A DNA stretch of 64,000 nt from Methylorubrum thiocyanatum (lineage in GTDB: Bacteria > Pseudomonadota > Alphaproteobacteria > Rhizobiales > Beijerinckiaceae), in contig JACJIB010000002.1 in assembly GCA_014138645.1 (NCBI GenBank), forward strand, positions 372,001-436,000, read 5' to 3'. Below the pieces are notes generated by a model. The model had not been told where the DNA came from. It ran no database searches and saw nothing but the letters and a program-made list of their open reading frames with translations. The position numbers were made by a program, and so were the translations under genes. Shown here piece by piece: positions 31,457-39,675 of the stretch; the stretch's first letter is position 1, and the number at the start of each line of letters is the position of its first letter.

Positions 31457-32113
31457 ATGGCCGCGAGCCTGAACCGCGCCGCCTTCTATGCGGCCGTGCG
31501 CGCATCCCTGTTCGACGGGCGCCTGAAGTCCTCGCAGGTCACCGGCATGGACGCGATCCTCGACGCTGCGCCCTCACTGCTCGGCACCACGTCCCTCGGT
31601 TACTCGCTGGCGACCACGTTCCACGAGACGGCGCGCACCATGCAGCCGATTGAGGAATACGGCCGGGGCAAGGGCCGCGCCTACGGTCCCACCGGCTTCT
31701 GGGGCCGCGGCTTCGTGCAACTCACCTGGGAGGTGAACTACGCCAAGGCGACCGCGCGACTGCGGCAGCTTGGCATCCTGCGAGCGGACGAGGATCTGGT
31801 GACGACGCCTAAGCTCGCGATGCGGCTCGATGTGGCGGCGGCCATCCTCTTCTACGGCATGGTCGAGGGCTGGTTCACCGGCAAGAAGCTTGCCGACTAT
31901 TTCGGGGGCGGTCGCTACGAGCCGGTCGGAGCCCGCCGCATCATCAACGGCACCGACAAGGACGACCTGATCGCCGGCCAGTGCGGTCACATGGTCGATG
32001 CGCTGCGCGCCGCCGGGCATTCGGTGATCCCGACCGTAGTGAGCCCGCCCGCCACCCCCAAGCCGGGCTTCCTCGCGCGGCTCGCTGCCACCTTCACCGG
32101 AAAGGCCGCCTGA
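31457..32113 (+). CDS. Endolysin, GH19-type lysozyme/chitinase fold
   Basis: The product has 218 residues. The catalytic Glu is probably Glu57 in ATTFHETARTM; the substrate loop GFWGRGFVQLTWEVNYAKA is the GH19 signature. It should cut peptidoglycan glycan strands. No signal peptide or cell-wall-binding domain; the C-terminus is a Pro-rich tail, so it needs a holin to reach the wall. Three small membrane-protein genes follow immediately. Confidence 0.9.
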   Translation: MAASLNRAAFYAAVRASLFDGRLKSSQVTGMDAILDAAPSLLGTTSLGYSLATTFHETARTMQPIEEYGRGKGRAYGPTGFWGRGFVQLTWEVNYAKATARLRQLGILRADEDLVTTPKLAMRLDVAAAILFYGMVEGWFTGKKLADYFGGGRYEPVGARRIINGTDKDDLIAGQCGHMVDALRAAGHSVIPTVVSPPATPKPGFLARLAATFTGKAA

Positions 32114-32379
32114 TGTTCCCCGCCCTTCGCCGCCGGGCTCGGCGCTGCATGGCCGCGATGCGCGGCTACAAGGTCTATGCGGCGTCGGCCGCGCTCGCCT
32201 CCATCGATCTCGTGCCCGACCTGCTCAACGCGACGGCCGGCGTGGATTGGACGCCGCTGCTGCCGGAGGGATGGGGCGTGCGCGCGGCCGGCTGGCTGGC
32301 TGTCGCGCGCCTCGTCGCGCCCATCGTGAAGGCGCGCCTGCGGAAGCCGCCGGCCGATTCGATGGGCGGGCCCCGCTGA
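32113..32379 (+). CDS. Small holin-like membrane protein
   Basis: The product has 88 residues, beginning inside the endolysin stop codon (TGATG). A basic N-terminus (RRRARRCMAAMRGYK) precedes two moderately hydrophobic segments (VYAASAALASIDLVPDLL and GVRAAGWLAVARLVAP). Position directly after the endolysin suggests holin or antiholin; sequence alone is not diagnostic. Confidence 0.6.
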   Translation: MFPALRRRARRCMAAMRGYKVYAASAALASIDLVPDLLNATAGVDWTPLLPEGWGVRAAGWLAVARLVAPIVKARLRKPPADSMGGPR

Positions 32380-32792
32380 TGTGGTCCCTCATCCTCTCGG
32401 TTCTGCCGGGGCTGGCCAGCAAGCTGCTCGATTTCGCGAACAAGCGGGCCGACTCGGATCTCGCGCGGCATCAGGCGGACGTGGGCGCCGACGTCGCGAC
32501 CAACACGCAGACGTTTCAGGCCTGGATCGTCGCCCAGCAGCAGGTCGCCGCCGCCCGCAATGCGGACCGCGCTTCCCTCCTCACGGCGTGGATGATGCCG
32601 CTCGCGTTCGGGATCGCCATCACCCACTTCGGCGCCGTCACCTTCGACTGCTTCCCGTGGCCGGGGCACGAGGTCGGCTCCTGGCGGATCGCGGCGATGC
32701 CGGGGCCGTACCTCGAAATCCAGAAGACGATCATCTGGGCCGGCGTCGGGCTGGTCGGGCTGCTCGGTGTGAAGAAGACGTTCGCGCGGTAG
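32379..32792 (+). CDS. Membrane protein of the lysis cassette (holin-type candidate)
   Basis: The product has 137 residues, overlapping the previous stop by one base. An N-terminal amphipathic segment (LILSVLPGLASKLLDFANKR) is followed by a charged helix and two transmembrane helices (LLTAWMMPLAFGIAITHFGA and TIIWAGVGLVGLLGV). This matches a phage family with a three-helix holin-like region. Which of the three small proteins is the pore former is unknown. Confidence 0.65.
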   Translation: MWSLILSVLPGLASKLLDFANKRADSDLARHQADVGADVATNTQTFQAWIVAQQQVAAARNADRASLLTAWMMPLAFGIAITHFGAVTFDCFPWPGHEVGSWRIAAMPGPYLEIQKTIIWAGVGLVGLLGVKKTFAR

Positions 32793-32813
32793 CGCCGCGC
32801 CAAGGATACCGCC

Positions 32814-33170
32814 ATGGACACCTCGTTCCTCGCCACCGGCCCGATCGCATGGGTGCAGGTGTTCGCGCTCGCGATCTTCCTCGTCAGCCTGGGGAAGCTC
32901 GCCGATTGGGTTGTCGGAAAGGTGAAGGGCGGGACCGCTGCCGCCGTCTCGCCGCTCACGATCGACATGGCGGCGGTGAAGATCCAGGTCGCGGCGCAGA
33001 ACGAGGCCCTGCACAACTTCAAGGTCGAGGTCGCCCGAACCTACGTCACCGGCGACGTCATCACCCGGATGGAGCGCCGCATCGACGACCTCGTGACCTC
33101 GATGCGCGAGGAAATGGCCGCGACACGCCGGGAGATGCTTCAGGCCATCACAGGGCGCCGGCCCGACTGA
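32814..33170 (+). CDS. Single-pass membrane protein with cytoplasmic coiled coil
   Basis: The product has 118 residues. An N-terminal helix (WVQVFALAIFLVSLG) anchors it; residues 70-112 (ITRMERRIDDLVTSMREEMA) are a coiled coil. Similar proteins occur at the end of alphaproteobacterial phage lysis cassettes. It is the last rightward gene before a strong terminator. Confidence 0.65.
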   Translation: MDTSFLATGPIAWVQVFALAIFLVSLGKLADWVVGKVKGGTAAAVSPLTIDMAAVKIQVAAQNEALHNFKVEVARTYVTGDVITRMERRIDDLVTSMREEMAATRREMLQAITGRRPD

Positions 33171-33178
33171 CCTCCCCG

Positions 33179-33598
33179 CTATCCACATCCGTCCACACAC
33201 CGCCCCGGGGCTTCGGCCTCGGGGCTTTTTTCGTGCGTGCTGCCGGCCGGGCGCTCGTATCCCTCCCACGCGACCATGGCGACCCAATACGTCATGCCGC
33301 CATTGTCGTGGGCGGTGAGCTTGCGCATCTCCGCGCGCCAGTCCCGCTCCAGTGCCCAGGCCGCGCGCAGCGCCTCGATCGCCTCCTCCTTCGTGTGGCA
33401 GAAGCCCGAATCCGTCTTGCTCGGCTTCAGCATGCCGACGAACTGGCGAACGCAGGTGATCGTCCAGTACCAGCGCGGCGGAGCAGGGATGCTGTCGTTG
33501 CGGTAGATCCGGCCGACCACGATGCTGCGGACCTCGAGCGTGAAGTCGGGGCCGGGCTCGAAGGTGTGGCTCCAGACCTCGGCGTCGGGATCGCTCAC
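33179..33598 (-). CDS. Hypothetical prophage protein, convergent with the lysis operon
   Basis: The product has 139 residues with an aromatic beta-rich core (PPRWYWTITCVRQFVGML) and a helix TKEEAIEALRAAWALERDWR. The last dozen codons read through the lysis-operon terminator hairpin. No family recognised. It is coupled to the preceding gene by an ATGA overlap at 33595-33598. Confidence 0.65.
   Translation of the reverse strand: MSDPDAEVWSHTFEPGPDFTLEVRSIVVGRIYRNDSIPAPPRWYWTITCVRQFVGMLKPSKTDSGFCHTKEEAIEALRAAWALERDWRAEMRKLTAHDNGGMTYWVAMVAWEGYERPAGSTHEKSPEAEAPGRCVDGCG
33202..33231 (+). terminator. Strong Rho-independent terminator of the late operon
   Basis: A 10-bp stem with one G-T wobble (GCCCCGGGGC/GCCTCGGGGC) is closed by a TTCG tetraloop and followed by six T. 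It lies 32 bp after the last lysis gene and overlaps the 3' end of the convergent gene at 33179-33598. Confidence 0.93.
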
Positions 33599-33861
33599 GC
33601 CTTCTCCGCCCGGGCGAGCAGGATCGCAGTGCGGACCGCCGCGCGCTTCAGGTTCTCGCTCGACTCGGTGTTGGCGACGACCTGGCTCGCCCAGGCGTGC
33701 CCGGCGACGGCCGCGCCGAGGTCGAGGCTGTAGCCGTCGGCGATCGGGTGGGCGGTGGTGCCAGGATCGGCGTGGTAAGCATCAACGGCCGCGTTCACCT
33801 GCTCGTCGGTGACAGCCTTGGCCTTAAACAACTCGCCGACGGTGGGGTTTGGATCAGCCAT
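33595..33861 (-). CDS. Small hypothetical prophage protein
   Basis: The product has 88 residues: VGELFKAKAVTDEQVNAAVD then LKRAAVRTAILLARAEKA, helical and without known motifs. It is the first gene of a two-gene unit transcribed away from attR. Confidence 0.6.
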   Translation of the reverse strand: MADPNPTVGELFKAKAVTDEQVNAAVDAYHADPGTTAHPIADGYSLDLGAAVAGHAWASQVVANTESSENLKRAAVRTAILLARAEKA

Positions 33862-33983
33862 CCCGCGAGCCTATCCCGCCGCTCAAGCGCAGGCGAGGCG
33901 GCCGGTCACCGCGAGGAGGTGTTCACCGGAGCGAAACACCCTCCCCGCGGTAACGACATCGAATAAAATCAATGACATCACCC

Positions 33984-34037
33984 CGACTGTTAATCGCTTT
34001 GTCGCAGGTTCGAGTCCTGCTCGGGGAGCCAAATCTT
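33984..34037 (+). repeat. Right attachment site (attR), 54-bp direct repeat with tRNA-Asn 3' fragment
   Basis: Identical over 54 bp to 10552-10605; it starts in the anticodon stem and contains the T-arm, acceptor 3' strand and CCA. The 5' half of a tRNA is absent, so this copy is not functional. Confidence 0.95.
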
Positions 34038-34270
34038 TCCAACATCCTGAAAAGTCTGCGGTTTCCGCGGCCGTAGCTGCGTGGCGCCGGATGCCGTGCC
34101 CGGCGTCCGAGACACGTCATCGGCAGGATCGGCCGGACGCGCATCGTCAACCGTCGACGGCTTCGGCCTTCGGGCGGCCGAGGCCGCCGGAAGGCTTACA
34201 TCGCGGGGGCGGAGCCGCCCTGTTTCGCCGGATGAGGCGGCGGATCCCCCCTGCGCGAGAGAAAAACCCG

Positions 34271-34645
34271 TCAGTGGGCGTCGTCGACGGAGGGGGCCAG
34301 GATGCGCGGCGTCTGCTGGTGCTGCACCACCCGCCATTCCTCGTGCGACAGACGGCGATAGGTCGAGGTGCAGTGCGCCTCGTAGGTTTCGTCGCCGCGC
34401 GTCGCCTTCACGGTGTAGGCGATGACGATCAGGCCCTCCTGAGGGCGCGCGATCCGGCCGTCCTCGAACGCGACGTCGGACCAGCGCGGCGTGTCGGCCA
34501 CCGCCTCGATCGCCTGCGCACCGCCGAAGACGTAGGGTGGTTGCGGGAGCGCCATCAGGCACTCGTCATCGACCAGTTCGCGGTAATGATCCGCGTCGCC
34601 GGTCCAAAGGCTTTTCTCGAACGACCAGACCCGATCATCGTCCAC
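34271..34645 (-). CDS. NTF2-like (SnoaL/DUF4440-type) protein
   Basis: The product has 124 residues from a GTG 5 nt after AGGAGG. The pattern (VWSFEKSLWTGDADHYRELV, DDECLMALPQPP, VIAYTVKATRGDETYEAHC, STYRRLSHEEWRVVQHQQT) is that of small cone-shaped NTF2-like proteins. Function in this family ranges from isomerases to binding proteins, so no reaction can be assigned. It is the first host gene beyond attR. Confidence 0.75.
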   Translation of the reverse strand: MDDDRVWSFEKSLWTGDADHYRELVDDECLMALPQPPYVFGGAQAIEAVADTPRWSDVAFEDGRIARPQEGLIVIAYTVKATRGDETYEAHCTSTYRRLSHEEWRVVQHQQTPRILAPSVDDAH

Positions 34646-34755
34646 GCGGTCCTCCTCAGGCTCTCGAAGTGCCGGGACAAGCGCCACGCGGGACGATCGT
34701 TCCGGCGCCCCTTCGACCACCGGCGGACGCACCTCGTTCCGCCCGACGCGTTGCC

Positions 34756-34998
34756 TTAGAACGGCCAAGGCTCGCTCTCCTCCTCGACCGGCAACCGTTC
34801 GCCCGGCGAGATCAGCGGCACGATCTCGTCGAGGGGCTGCGGCACGCGGATCGTACGGCCGGCGGCGGTGATGAAGGTCTCGTTGCGCATCAGATCGGTG
34901 TCGCTCACCGCCTGAACGCTGGAGACGCGCAGCAAATGGCGGCAGCCGTCGCCGTCCTGCACCTGCAGATAGGCGCCGACTCGGCGCACGGCTTCCAT
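34756..34998 (-). CDS. Small hypothetical protein
   Basis: The product has 80 residues, beta-rich (VGAYLQVQDGDGCRHLLRVS, then ITAAGRTIRVPQPLDEIVPL), acidic end. Coding character is good. No family recognised. Confidence 0.65.
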   Translation of the reverse strand: MEAVRRVGAYLQVQDGDGCRHLLRVSSVQAVSDTDLMRNETFITAAGRTIRVPQPLDEIVPLISPGERLPVEEESEPWPF

Positions 34999-35024
34999 GC
35001 GAGCGGCTCCGCGCTGATGCGGTC

Positions 35025-35300
35025 TCAGGCGTCGGCGACCGTGAATTCCATGCCGCGCCCCGGTCCCTGGTCGGCGTAATCGACGAGGGTCAGCCCGCGC
35101 TCGGTCAGCGTTTCCTCAAGGATGTCGCGGTGCTTGCGTACCATCTGCCCGATCGCCAGCGGCGTCAGGCGCGGGCTCGCTCGCCGCAGGGCGTCCACGC
35201 CGACATGGGCCGGCATGCCCTCGCTCTCGGCGAGCCGGGCGAGCGCCAGGCCCAGATCGCGCGCCTTCGTCTCCGCGGCTGATTTCGGCTTGAAAGCCAT
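35025..35300 (-). CDS. Small hypothetical helical protein
   Basis: The product has 91 residues: KPKSAAETKARDLGLALARL, then PLAIGQMVRKHRDILEETLT. Start ATG at 35300 follows GAGAGGGATCCC. It lies downstream of the 84-residue gene that has a possible SOS box, and could share its transcript. Confidence 0.6.
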   Translation of the reverse strand: MAFKPKSAAETKARDLGLALARLAESEGMPAHVGVDALRRASPRLTPLAIGQMVRKHRDILEETLTERGLTLVDYADQGPGRGMEFTVADA

Positions 35301-35347
35301 GGGATCCCTCTCGATTCCTCTTCTCGCGATGTCGCGTGATGCGTGCC

Positions 35348-35602
35348 TCAGGCGGCCTGCAGGCTGTCGGCGAAATCCTCGGGCACCTCGCCGAAGCGGC
35401 CGAGGATCGTCGCGCTCTCCAGTTCGCCGGTCTCGTCGTCGGCGACGATCTGGAGGGCGGCCGTGCCCGGCAGCCGCGTCGCCATCGCCTCGGCCCGTTT
35501 CAGGGCGCCGCTCACCGTCGGCGAGACCTGCTGATCGCCCGGGCACAGGCGTTTGCGTTTCAGCACGAAGGTTTGCACGAGGTAGGTGGTTCGCATCGTC
35601 AC
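35348..35602 (-). CDS. Small hypothetical protein behind a possible SOS box
   Basis: The product has 84 residues (TYLVQTFVLKRKRLCPGDQQ, then ALQIVADDETGELESATILG). The start is the GTG at 35602, 7 nt after GGAG; an ATG two codons later is less well placed. No family recognised. A GTTC-N7-GTTC box lies about 95 bp upstream. Confidence 0.6.
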   Translation of the reverse strand: MTMRTTYLVQTFVLKRKRLCPGDQQVSPTVSGALKRAEAMATRLPGTAALQIVADDETGELESATILGRFGEVPEDFADSLQAA

Positions 35603-35933
35603 CGTCGTTCTCCCGCATCAGGGCCGGCTGGCCGTCATCCGCGCCGTCGGCAGGGTGCCTTGGACGTTGGTGCCGAACGGGGCGGTGCCTGCATGTTCTT
35701 TTTTCGTTCTAGCACGGATCGGCGCGTTCGGTGAGCCTGATTCGACGCGGTGCGTTGAGGAGAAGCAGGCCGTTCCGTTCCAGGTCTGCGCCGGCCGTGC
35801 CGGCGCTCCCTCTGGTCGGATCGCACGATGCTGGAGCGCGTGCGTGGTGCGCGCCGCATGGCGAAAGACCGCCGGCCGGGGCCGGCAGCCTTGAACCTCT
35901 CTGTCTTGCCGAGTGACGGCGCGGTGGTCGTGG
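35603..35933. other. Intergenic region
   Basis: Apart from the possible SOS box at 35695-35709 I see no gene or RNA. Frames crossing it on both strands are Arg/Pro-rich shadows. Confidence 0.4.
35695..35709 (-). promoter_or_regulatory. Possible LexA (SOS) box, GTTC-N7-GTTC
   Basis: GTTCTTTTTTCGTTC matches the direct-repeat LexA site of Alphaproteobacteria. It lies upstream of the minus-strand gene starting at 35602 in a promoter-like T-rich patch. The pattern is short, so chance occurrence is possible. Confidence 0.5.
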
Positions 35934-36101
35934 TCAGCCGCCGCCGATGCCGGAGATGACCTTGCCGGTGCCGTTGCAGTCGGGGCAGCTCTTTGCCTCG
36001 ATCTGACCGCTTCCCCCGCAGCGGGGGCACAGGTTCTCGCCGGTTCCGGGCGTTCCGGGCGGCGCTTCATCGCCGGGTTTCGCGGGCTCCGATGACGTCA
36101 T
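35934..36101 (-). CDS. Small protein with DnaJ-type CxxCxGxG zinc-binding motifs
   Basis: The product has 55 residues: a Pro/Gly-rich start, then LCPRCGGSGQIEAKSCPDC and NGTGKVISG, two CxxC.G.G units like half of a DnaJ central zinc domain. Tiny proteins of this kind are frequent in Methylobacterium and relatives and have no known partner. Too short for most ORF thresholds but with clear motif and coding bias. Confidence 0.75.
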   Translation of the reverse strand: MTSSEPAKPGDEAPPGTPGTGENLCPRCGGSGQIEAKSCPDCNGTGKVISGIGGG

Positions 36102-36161
36102 GACGGCCCTCTCTTCTGTGAGGTAGAGCAGAACCCTCGCGCTTTCGGCCGTGTTCCCGGC

Positions 36162-37079
36162 CTATCCGGACGCGCCGGACCCTGTCCCGGCCGCGCGCAG
36201 GATGGCGGGGATCACATCGGCGATCTCGCGGGCGAGAAACCCGACCGGCCCGACGCGGTCGGCCAGCGTCCGCCCGGCCTGCCCGTGCAGATAGACGCCC
36301 CACGCTGCCGCGGTCGCCGCCTCGGCGCCTCGTGCGAGAAGGCCCGCGACGATCCCCGCCAGGACATCGCCGGAGCCGGACGTGGCGAGCCCGACCCCAC
36401 CACCGCCGTAGAGCCACGGCTCCCCGGCGGGATCGACGATCCAGCTCCGTGCGCCCTTCATGATCACGACGCATCCGAGCCGATCCGCGGCACGGCGCGC
36501 CGCAGCGAGCGGATCCGCCTCGACCGCGCTTCGCTCGATGTCCAGGAGCCGGGCCATCTCGCCGGCATGCGGCGTGATCACCGCGCGCCCGCCGCAGGAT
36601 CGGACCGCATCGGCATGCGCGCCGAGACCGGCGATCACGCCGGCATCGAGCACCAGGGCAGGTGTTTCCCGAGCCGCTGCCCCCGGTCCCGGCAAGAGCG
36701 CGCGTGACACGGCCTCGGCGGTTTCGCCGGCACTCAGGCCTGGACCGATCAGCGCCGCCTTGCAGCGTTCGGCCAGCGCCGGCAGGCGCGCCTCGGCCGC
36801 GTCCGGGGCGATGTCGCCCTCATCGGTCTCGGCGAGTCCGACGACCCGTGCCTCGGGCACCGCGAGCGCCATGGCCGACGCAGCGCTGGCGACGGTCGCG
36901 ATCCTGAGACGCCCCGCACCGGCTCGGAGAGTGGCGATGCCGGCCAGGAAGGCGGCGCCCGGAACCTCGGCGGATCCGCCGACCACGAGGACCGTTCCGC
37001 GCTGCTCCTTGCTGCCCTCCTCCGGTATCGGAAGCGGCCGGTCTCGCAGGCGATCGAGCGTGAGGCGGTTCTCGGTCAT
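36162..37079 (-). CDS. nnrD: ADP/ATP-dependent (S)-NAD(P)H-hydrate dehydratase
   Basis: The product has 305 residues of the ribokinase-like CarKD fold: RGTVLVVGGSAEVPGAAFLA at the N-terminus, ALIGPGLS, AVITPHAGEMARLL, VVIMKGARSWIVDP and the C-terminal anion hole LATSGSGDVLAGIVAGLLA. It repairs hydrated NADH and NADPH. The partner epimerase domain (YjeF-N), often fused, is absent here, so the protein is the dehydratase alone. Start ATG 37079; an in-frame ATG four codons upstream is possible. Confidence 0.93.
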   Translation of the reverse strand: MTENRLTLDRLRDRPLPIPEEGSKEQRGTVLVVGGSAEVPGAAFLAGIATLRAGAGRLRIATVASAASAMALAVPEARVVGLAETDEGDIAPDAAEARLPALAERCKAALIGPGLSAGETAEAVSRALLPGPGAAARETPALVLDAGVIAGLGAHADAVRSCGGRAVITPHAGEMARLLDIERSAVEADPLAAARRAADRLGCVVIMKGARSWIVDPAGEPWLYGGGGVGLATSGSGDVLAGIVAGLLARGAEAATAAAWGVYLHGQAGRTLADRVGPVGFLAREIADVIPAILRAAGTGSGASG

Positions 37080-37424
37080 GGGCGGCTGCATGCGCGTCCG
37101 GGCGGGTCGGGAGCGGAACGTCCGGCGCGGATCCCGGACGACGCTGGAGCGTAAAGCCTCCGGGTGAGCGGCCGTATCCCGGCACGCGGTCGAAGAAGGC
37201 GTGAGGGGACAGGATACAACGTGTCGATCCCGGGTTTCCCGGAAGGACATTCCCGGACGCGCCATCAAGACCCATCGCACGCGGCACGACCGGGGCTCGC
37301 ACGATCGACCGAAATTTCGCGGCCGGCGGCAGCGCGAGCGGCGGTGCCGGCGCCCAGTAATGCCCGCCTCGTCGCGAAGGGCGACGGGTGCGGCTGTGGT
37401 CGATGCGAAGGAGACATGTGATCG
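37080..37424. other. Divergent intergenic region
   Basis: It separates nnrD (minus) from the 120-residue gene (plus) and must hold both promoters. I see no gene, repeat or RNA structure I can support. Confidence 0.4.
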
Positions 37425-37787
37425 ATGGCCCTCCGTTCCGAGACCCCGCCGCCTCCCGCCGACCGTGTGCCCGACGCGCCCGCCGCTTCGGCGCGGCCGA
37501 CCAGCGCGCAGCTGAAGGCCGAGATCGATTCCGGGCGTACCGGCGACAAGATGCCCGCCCACGATCCCGGCCTGTCGCCCCTCGGCACCGATGACGAGGC
37601 GGCGGGCTCTCCCGCCGACGCCTCCCGCGTCGCGCTGGCACGGGACGAAGAGACCCGTCCTCGCCGCCAGAGAGCGGCTCGGATGGCAACGGGTCACGGC
37701 GCCAACCGGTGGGTGATGCCGGCCTATTACGGGCTCGTCGTGGCCGCAGCCGTGGCGGTCGGGCTCATCGTGTGGCTGCTGCGCTGA
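37425..37787 (+). CDS. Tail-anchored hypothetical membrane protein
   Basis: The product has 120 residues. A disordered, acidic N-terminal 90 residues (ASARPTSAQLKAEIDSGRTG, DKMPAHDPGLSPLGTDDEAA) ends in one C-terminal membrane helix (YYGLVVAAAVAVGLIVWLLR). Similar small proteins occur in Methylobacteriaceae without known function. Confidence 0.7.
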   Translation: MALRSETPPPPADRVPDAPAASARPTSAQLKAEIDSGRTGDKMPAHDPGLSPLGTDDEAAGSPADASRVALARDEETRPRRQRAARMATGHGANRWVMPAYYGLVVAAAVAVGLIVWLLR

Positions 37788-37936
37788 TCCGGCGACTCCG
37801 TCGGCATGAACGAGCCCGATTCGTCTTCCTCCGAACGGCCGTCCGTCTCCCGGGTGCGATGGATCCAACTTTAGGAAATCACGCAACGGCCTCTTATCGC
37901 CTCGCTGCCACGCTTCGAGTGCGAGTGAGGACATCG

Positions 37937-38188
37937 ATGTCCAGTGATGCGGAATGCCGGTTCGACACGACCTCTGCGGCTGGTGAGGCCGGGCTGATCG
38001 CCGTCGACGAACACACCTCGATCGGATGCTGGGTGCGCGGCATCTCTGCGCAGGATGTCGAGATCATCGTTCTGGATACGTCGGTCGTCCCGGACGTGTT
38101 CATGCTGACATCCTCGCCCCTGGAGACCGTCGCGGTCTGCCGCACCCTGTGGCGGACCGACGAGGTGATCGGGGCGCGGTATCGCTGA
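37937..38188 (+). CDS. Small PilZ-like protein
   Basis: The product has 83 residues. The pattern ISAQDVEIIVLDTSVVPDVF, then CRTLWRTDEVIGARYR resembles a degenerate PilZ domain, where the end normally reads C.VvWR...eiGVrF. The RxxxR and DxSxxG c-di-GMP-binding motifs are not present, so nucleotide binding is doubtful. Confidence 0.6.
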   Translation: MSSDAECRFDTTSAAGEAGLIAVDEHTSIGCWVRGISAQDVEIIVLDTSVVPDVFMLTSSPLETVAVCRTLWRTDEVIGARYR

Positions 38189-38347
38189 AGCCGCGTCGCA
38201 GGGACGGGCGCCGGCGCCGGCGGGCGGCTCGGGTCTCTCCCGTAATAAAGCCTTCGCGACTTCTCGCGACGATCCTGCTGCGATGATCCGTCCGCGATGA
38301 CCGAACCCGGCCACGGCCCGCCGGGTTGATCGTGTCGGAGGTGCCTC

Positions 38348-38503
38348 ATGGCAGAGACGAAGAAGACAGCCGACGTCGAAGCGCCGGACCGGCCCCGCCT
38401 GACGCCTCAAGGCCACAGCAGCGGGACGTCGTCCGAGGAGGACAGCACCGATCCGCGCGGCGGCGCGAAAGAGGGCCAGAGCGACAAAGCCGAAGGCGAG
38501 TGA
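38348..38503 (+). CDS. Small disordered hydrophilic protein
   Basis: The product has 51 residues, nearly all charged or small (AETKKTADVEAPDRPRLTPQ, then SEEDSTDPRGGAKEGQSDKA). A strong ribosome site GGAGG lies 6 nt before the ATG. Function unknown; low complexity but well-translated signal. Confidence 0.6.
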   Translation: MAETKKTADVEAPDRPRLTPQGHSSGTSSEEDSTDPRGGAKEGQSDKAEGE

Positions 38504-38993
38504 CCGGTCGCAGAGCGCCGATACGCGTGTCCTGACCACCGCGCGTGGAACGCAATGGCGGCCTCGTGGCGGGCCGGCTTCTCTGGAGAAAGCCGACCCG
38601 CCTGTCGCCTGCGTACCGCATGGGGGCGGGCAGCCCAACGACATGGAAGCAAACGCGGCCCCCTGGGCCGTTCATCCCAGGCGCGGCACACCACCGAGCC
38701 GGCCTCGGACGGCTCAAAGTGCTGTCAAAGTTGACGTTTCCTGCGCCACTGGCGCCCGGAAGGGTGAAATTTTCTTTTGCACGATGTGTGGCAGCGCACA
38801 CTATTCGTCTCTTTAAGCAGAGTGACGCAGAAGAATCTGCCCGCGCGGCCTCCGGGGAAGACACCTTGCGATATCGAGGCGGATCGGCCCCGCAACGGTA
38901 AGTCTTCGTTAACCATCTTCATGCAATCTAGGCCACCATCGCTCCGTGTTGCCGGGTGCGATAGGGTTCCTTCAGTTTCGGCCTGGTCGATTG
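38504..38993. other. AT-richer intergenic region
   Basis: About 490 bases; the stretch 38,700-38,960 is notably AT-richer and probably regulatory for the gene at 38994. I could not assign a promoter class. Frames on both strands lack coding character. Confidence 0.4.
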
Positions 38994-39200
38994 ATGGCAC
39001 ATCTCGCGACGGACTACCCCGGTGGATCGCTCGTCGAAGCCGCCGTGCCGGCCCTAAGCGGCGAGAGCCGCCACAGGATCGGGCAGGGCCTGCGTGACGC
39101 TTACGTCGAGCGCTGCGACGCGCAGCCGATCACCGATGCGCAGGTCGAACTGCTGCTGCGTCTGCGGCAGAAGGAGCGTGACCGCCGCCGCCGCGCCTGA
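38994..39200 (+). CDS. Small helical protein with weak NepR resemblance
   Basis: The product has 68 residues. RHRIGQGLRDAYVERCDAQP then ITDAQVELLLRLRQKERDRR recalls the two amphipathic helices of NepR anti-sigma factors (IGxxLRxxYxxV...P.P.....LL..L). NepR sequesters the EcfG sigma factor in the general stress response, but it is normally encoded beside phyR and ecfG, which are not here. Either a NepR paralogue or chance similarity; start at ATG 38994. Confidence 0.5.
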   Translation: MAHLATDYPGGSLVEAAVPALSGESRHRIGQGLRDAYVERCDAQPITDAQVELLLRLRQKERDRRRRA

Positions 39201-39234
39201 CGGGCGCCGATACCGCGGCCCGCCGGCCCTCACC

Positions 39235-39510
39235 CTACTGCCAGCGCCGGGCCTTCGGCTGCTGGCGCCGGACCTCGGCCGCGCGGATCAGGGTCAGGAC
39301 GCGATCGAGATCCTTGAGGAGCGAGGCTTCGGCGGCATGAGCCGAGGCGATTTCCTGCTCATCGTTGCCGAAGCGCTGGCGCTGCTGCTGCAGCGTCAGT
39401 TCTTCCTCCAGAGACGCGCGCTCCGCATGAAGGGCGAGATAGGCCGCCTCCTGCGGGTCCGTCGGATCGAGGCGAGGATTCTCCTCGCGGGATGGATGCG
39501 GCTCCGTCAC
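39235..39510 (-). CDS. Small coiled-coil hypothetical protein
   Basis: The product has 91 residues. Residues 20-80 form a coiled coil (LHAERASLEEELTLQQQRQR, then ASLLKDLDRVLTLIRAAEVR). No family recognised. It is convergent with the preceding small gene. Confidence 0.6.
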   Translation of the reverse strand: MTEPHPSREENPRLDPTDPQEAAYLALHAERASLEEELTLQQQRQRFGNDEQEIASAHAAEASLLKDLDRVLTLIRAAEVRRQQPKARRWQ

Positions 39511-39675
39511 GCCGACGGCCTCCTTGGGATGTCAACGCTCCGGCTCTCTCGTTCCAAGATCTCACGGGACGAGTCTCGTGACCGGATCTCACGGAACAAG
39601 GCGTCCGAGCACCTCCGATAACGCCGGAGGCGGTCAAGCAGTGCCATCCGCAGCGAAATTCCGCTCCCGTAAGCG

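Larger units (their letters stand above)
10552..34037. mobile_element. Prophage integrated in tRNA-Asn, probably defective
   Basis: The element is delimited by perfect 54-bp direct repeats: one covers the 3' part of tRNA-Asn, the other is a tRNA fragment at 33984. Inside are an integrase beside the tRNA, a CI/Cro switch, early genes, a tail-collar fibre, a spike, a lysis cassette and several cargo genes. No terminase, portal, capsid, protease, tape-measure or baseplate gene can be recognised, and 23.5 kb is short for a tailed phage. The deletion point is probably near 26,080-26,130, where an ATPase gene is fused to the 3' end of another gene. It is likely a remnant needing a helper, or a domesticated carrier of cargo. 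Confidence 0.93.
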
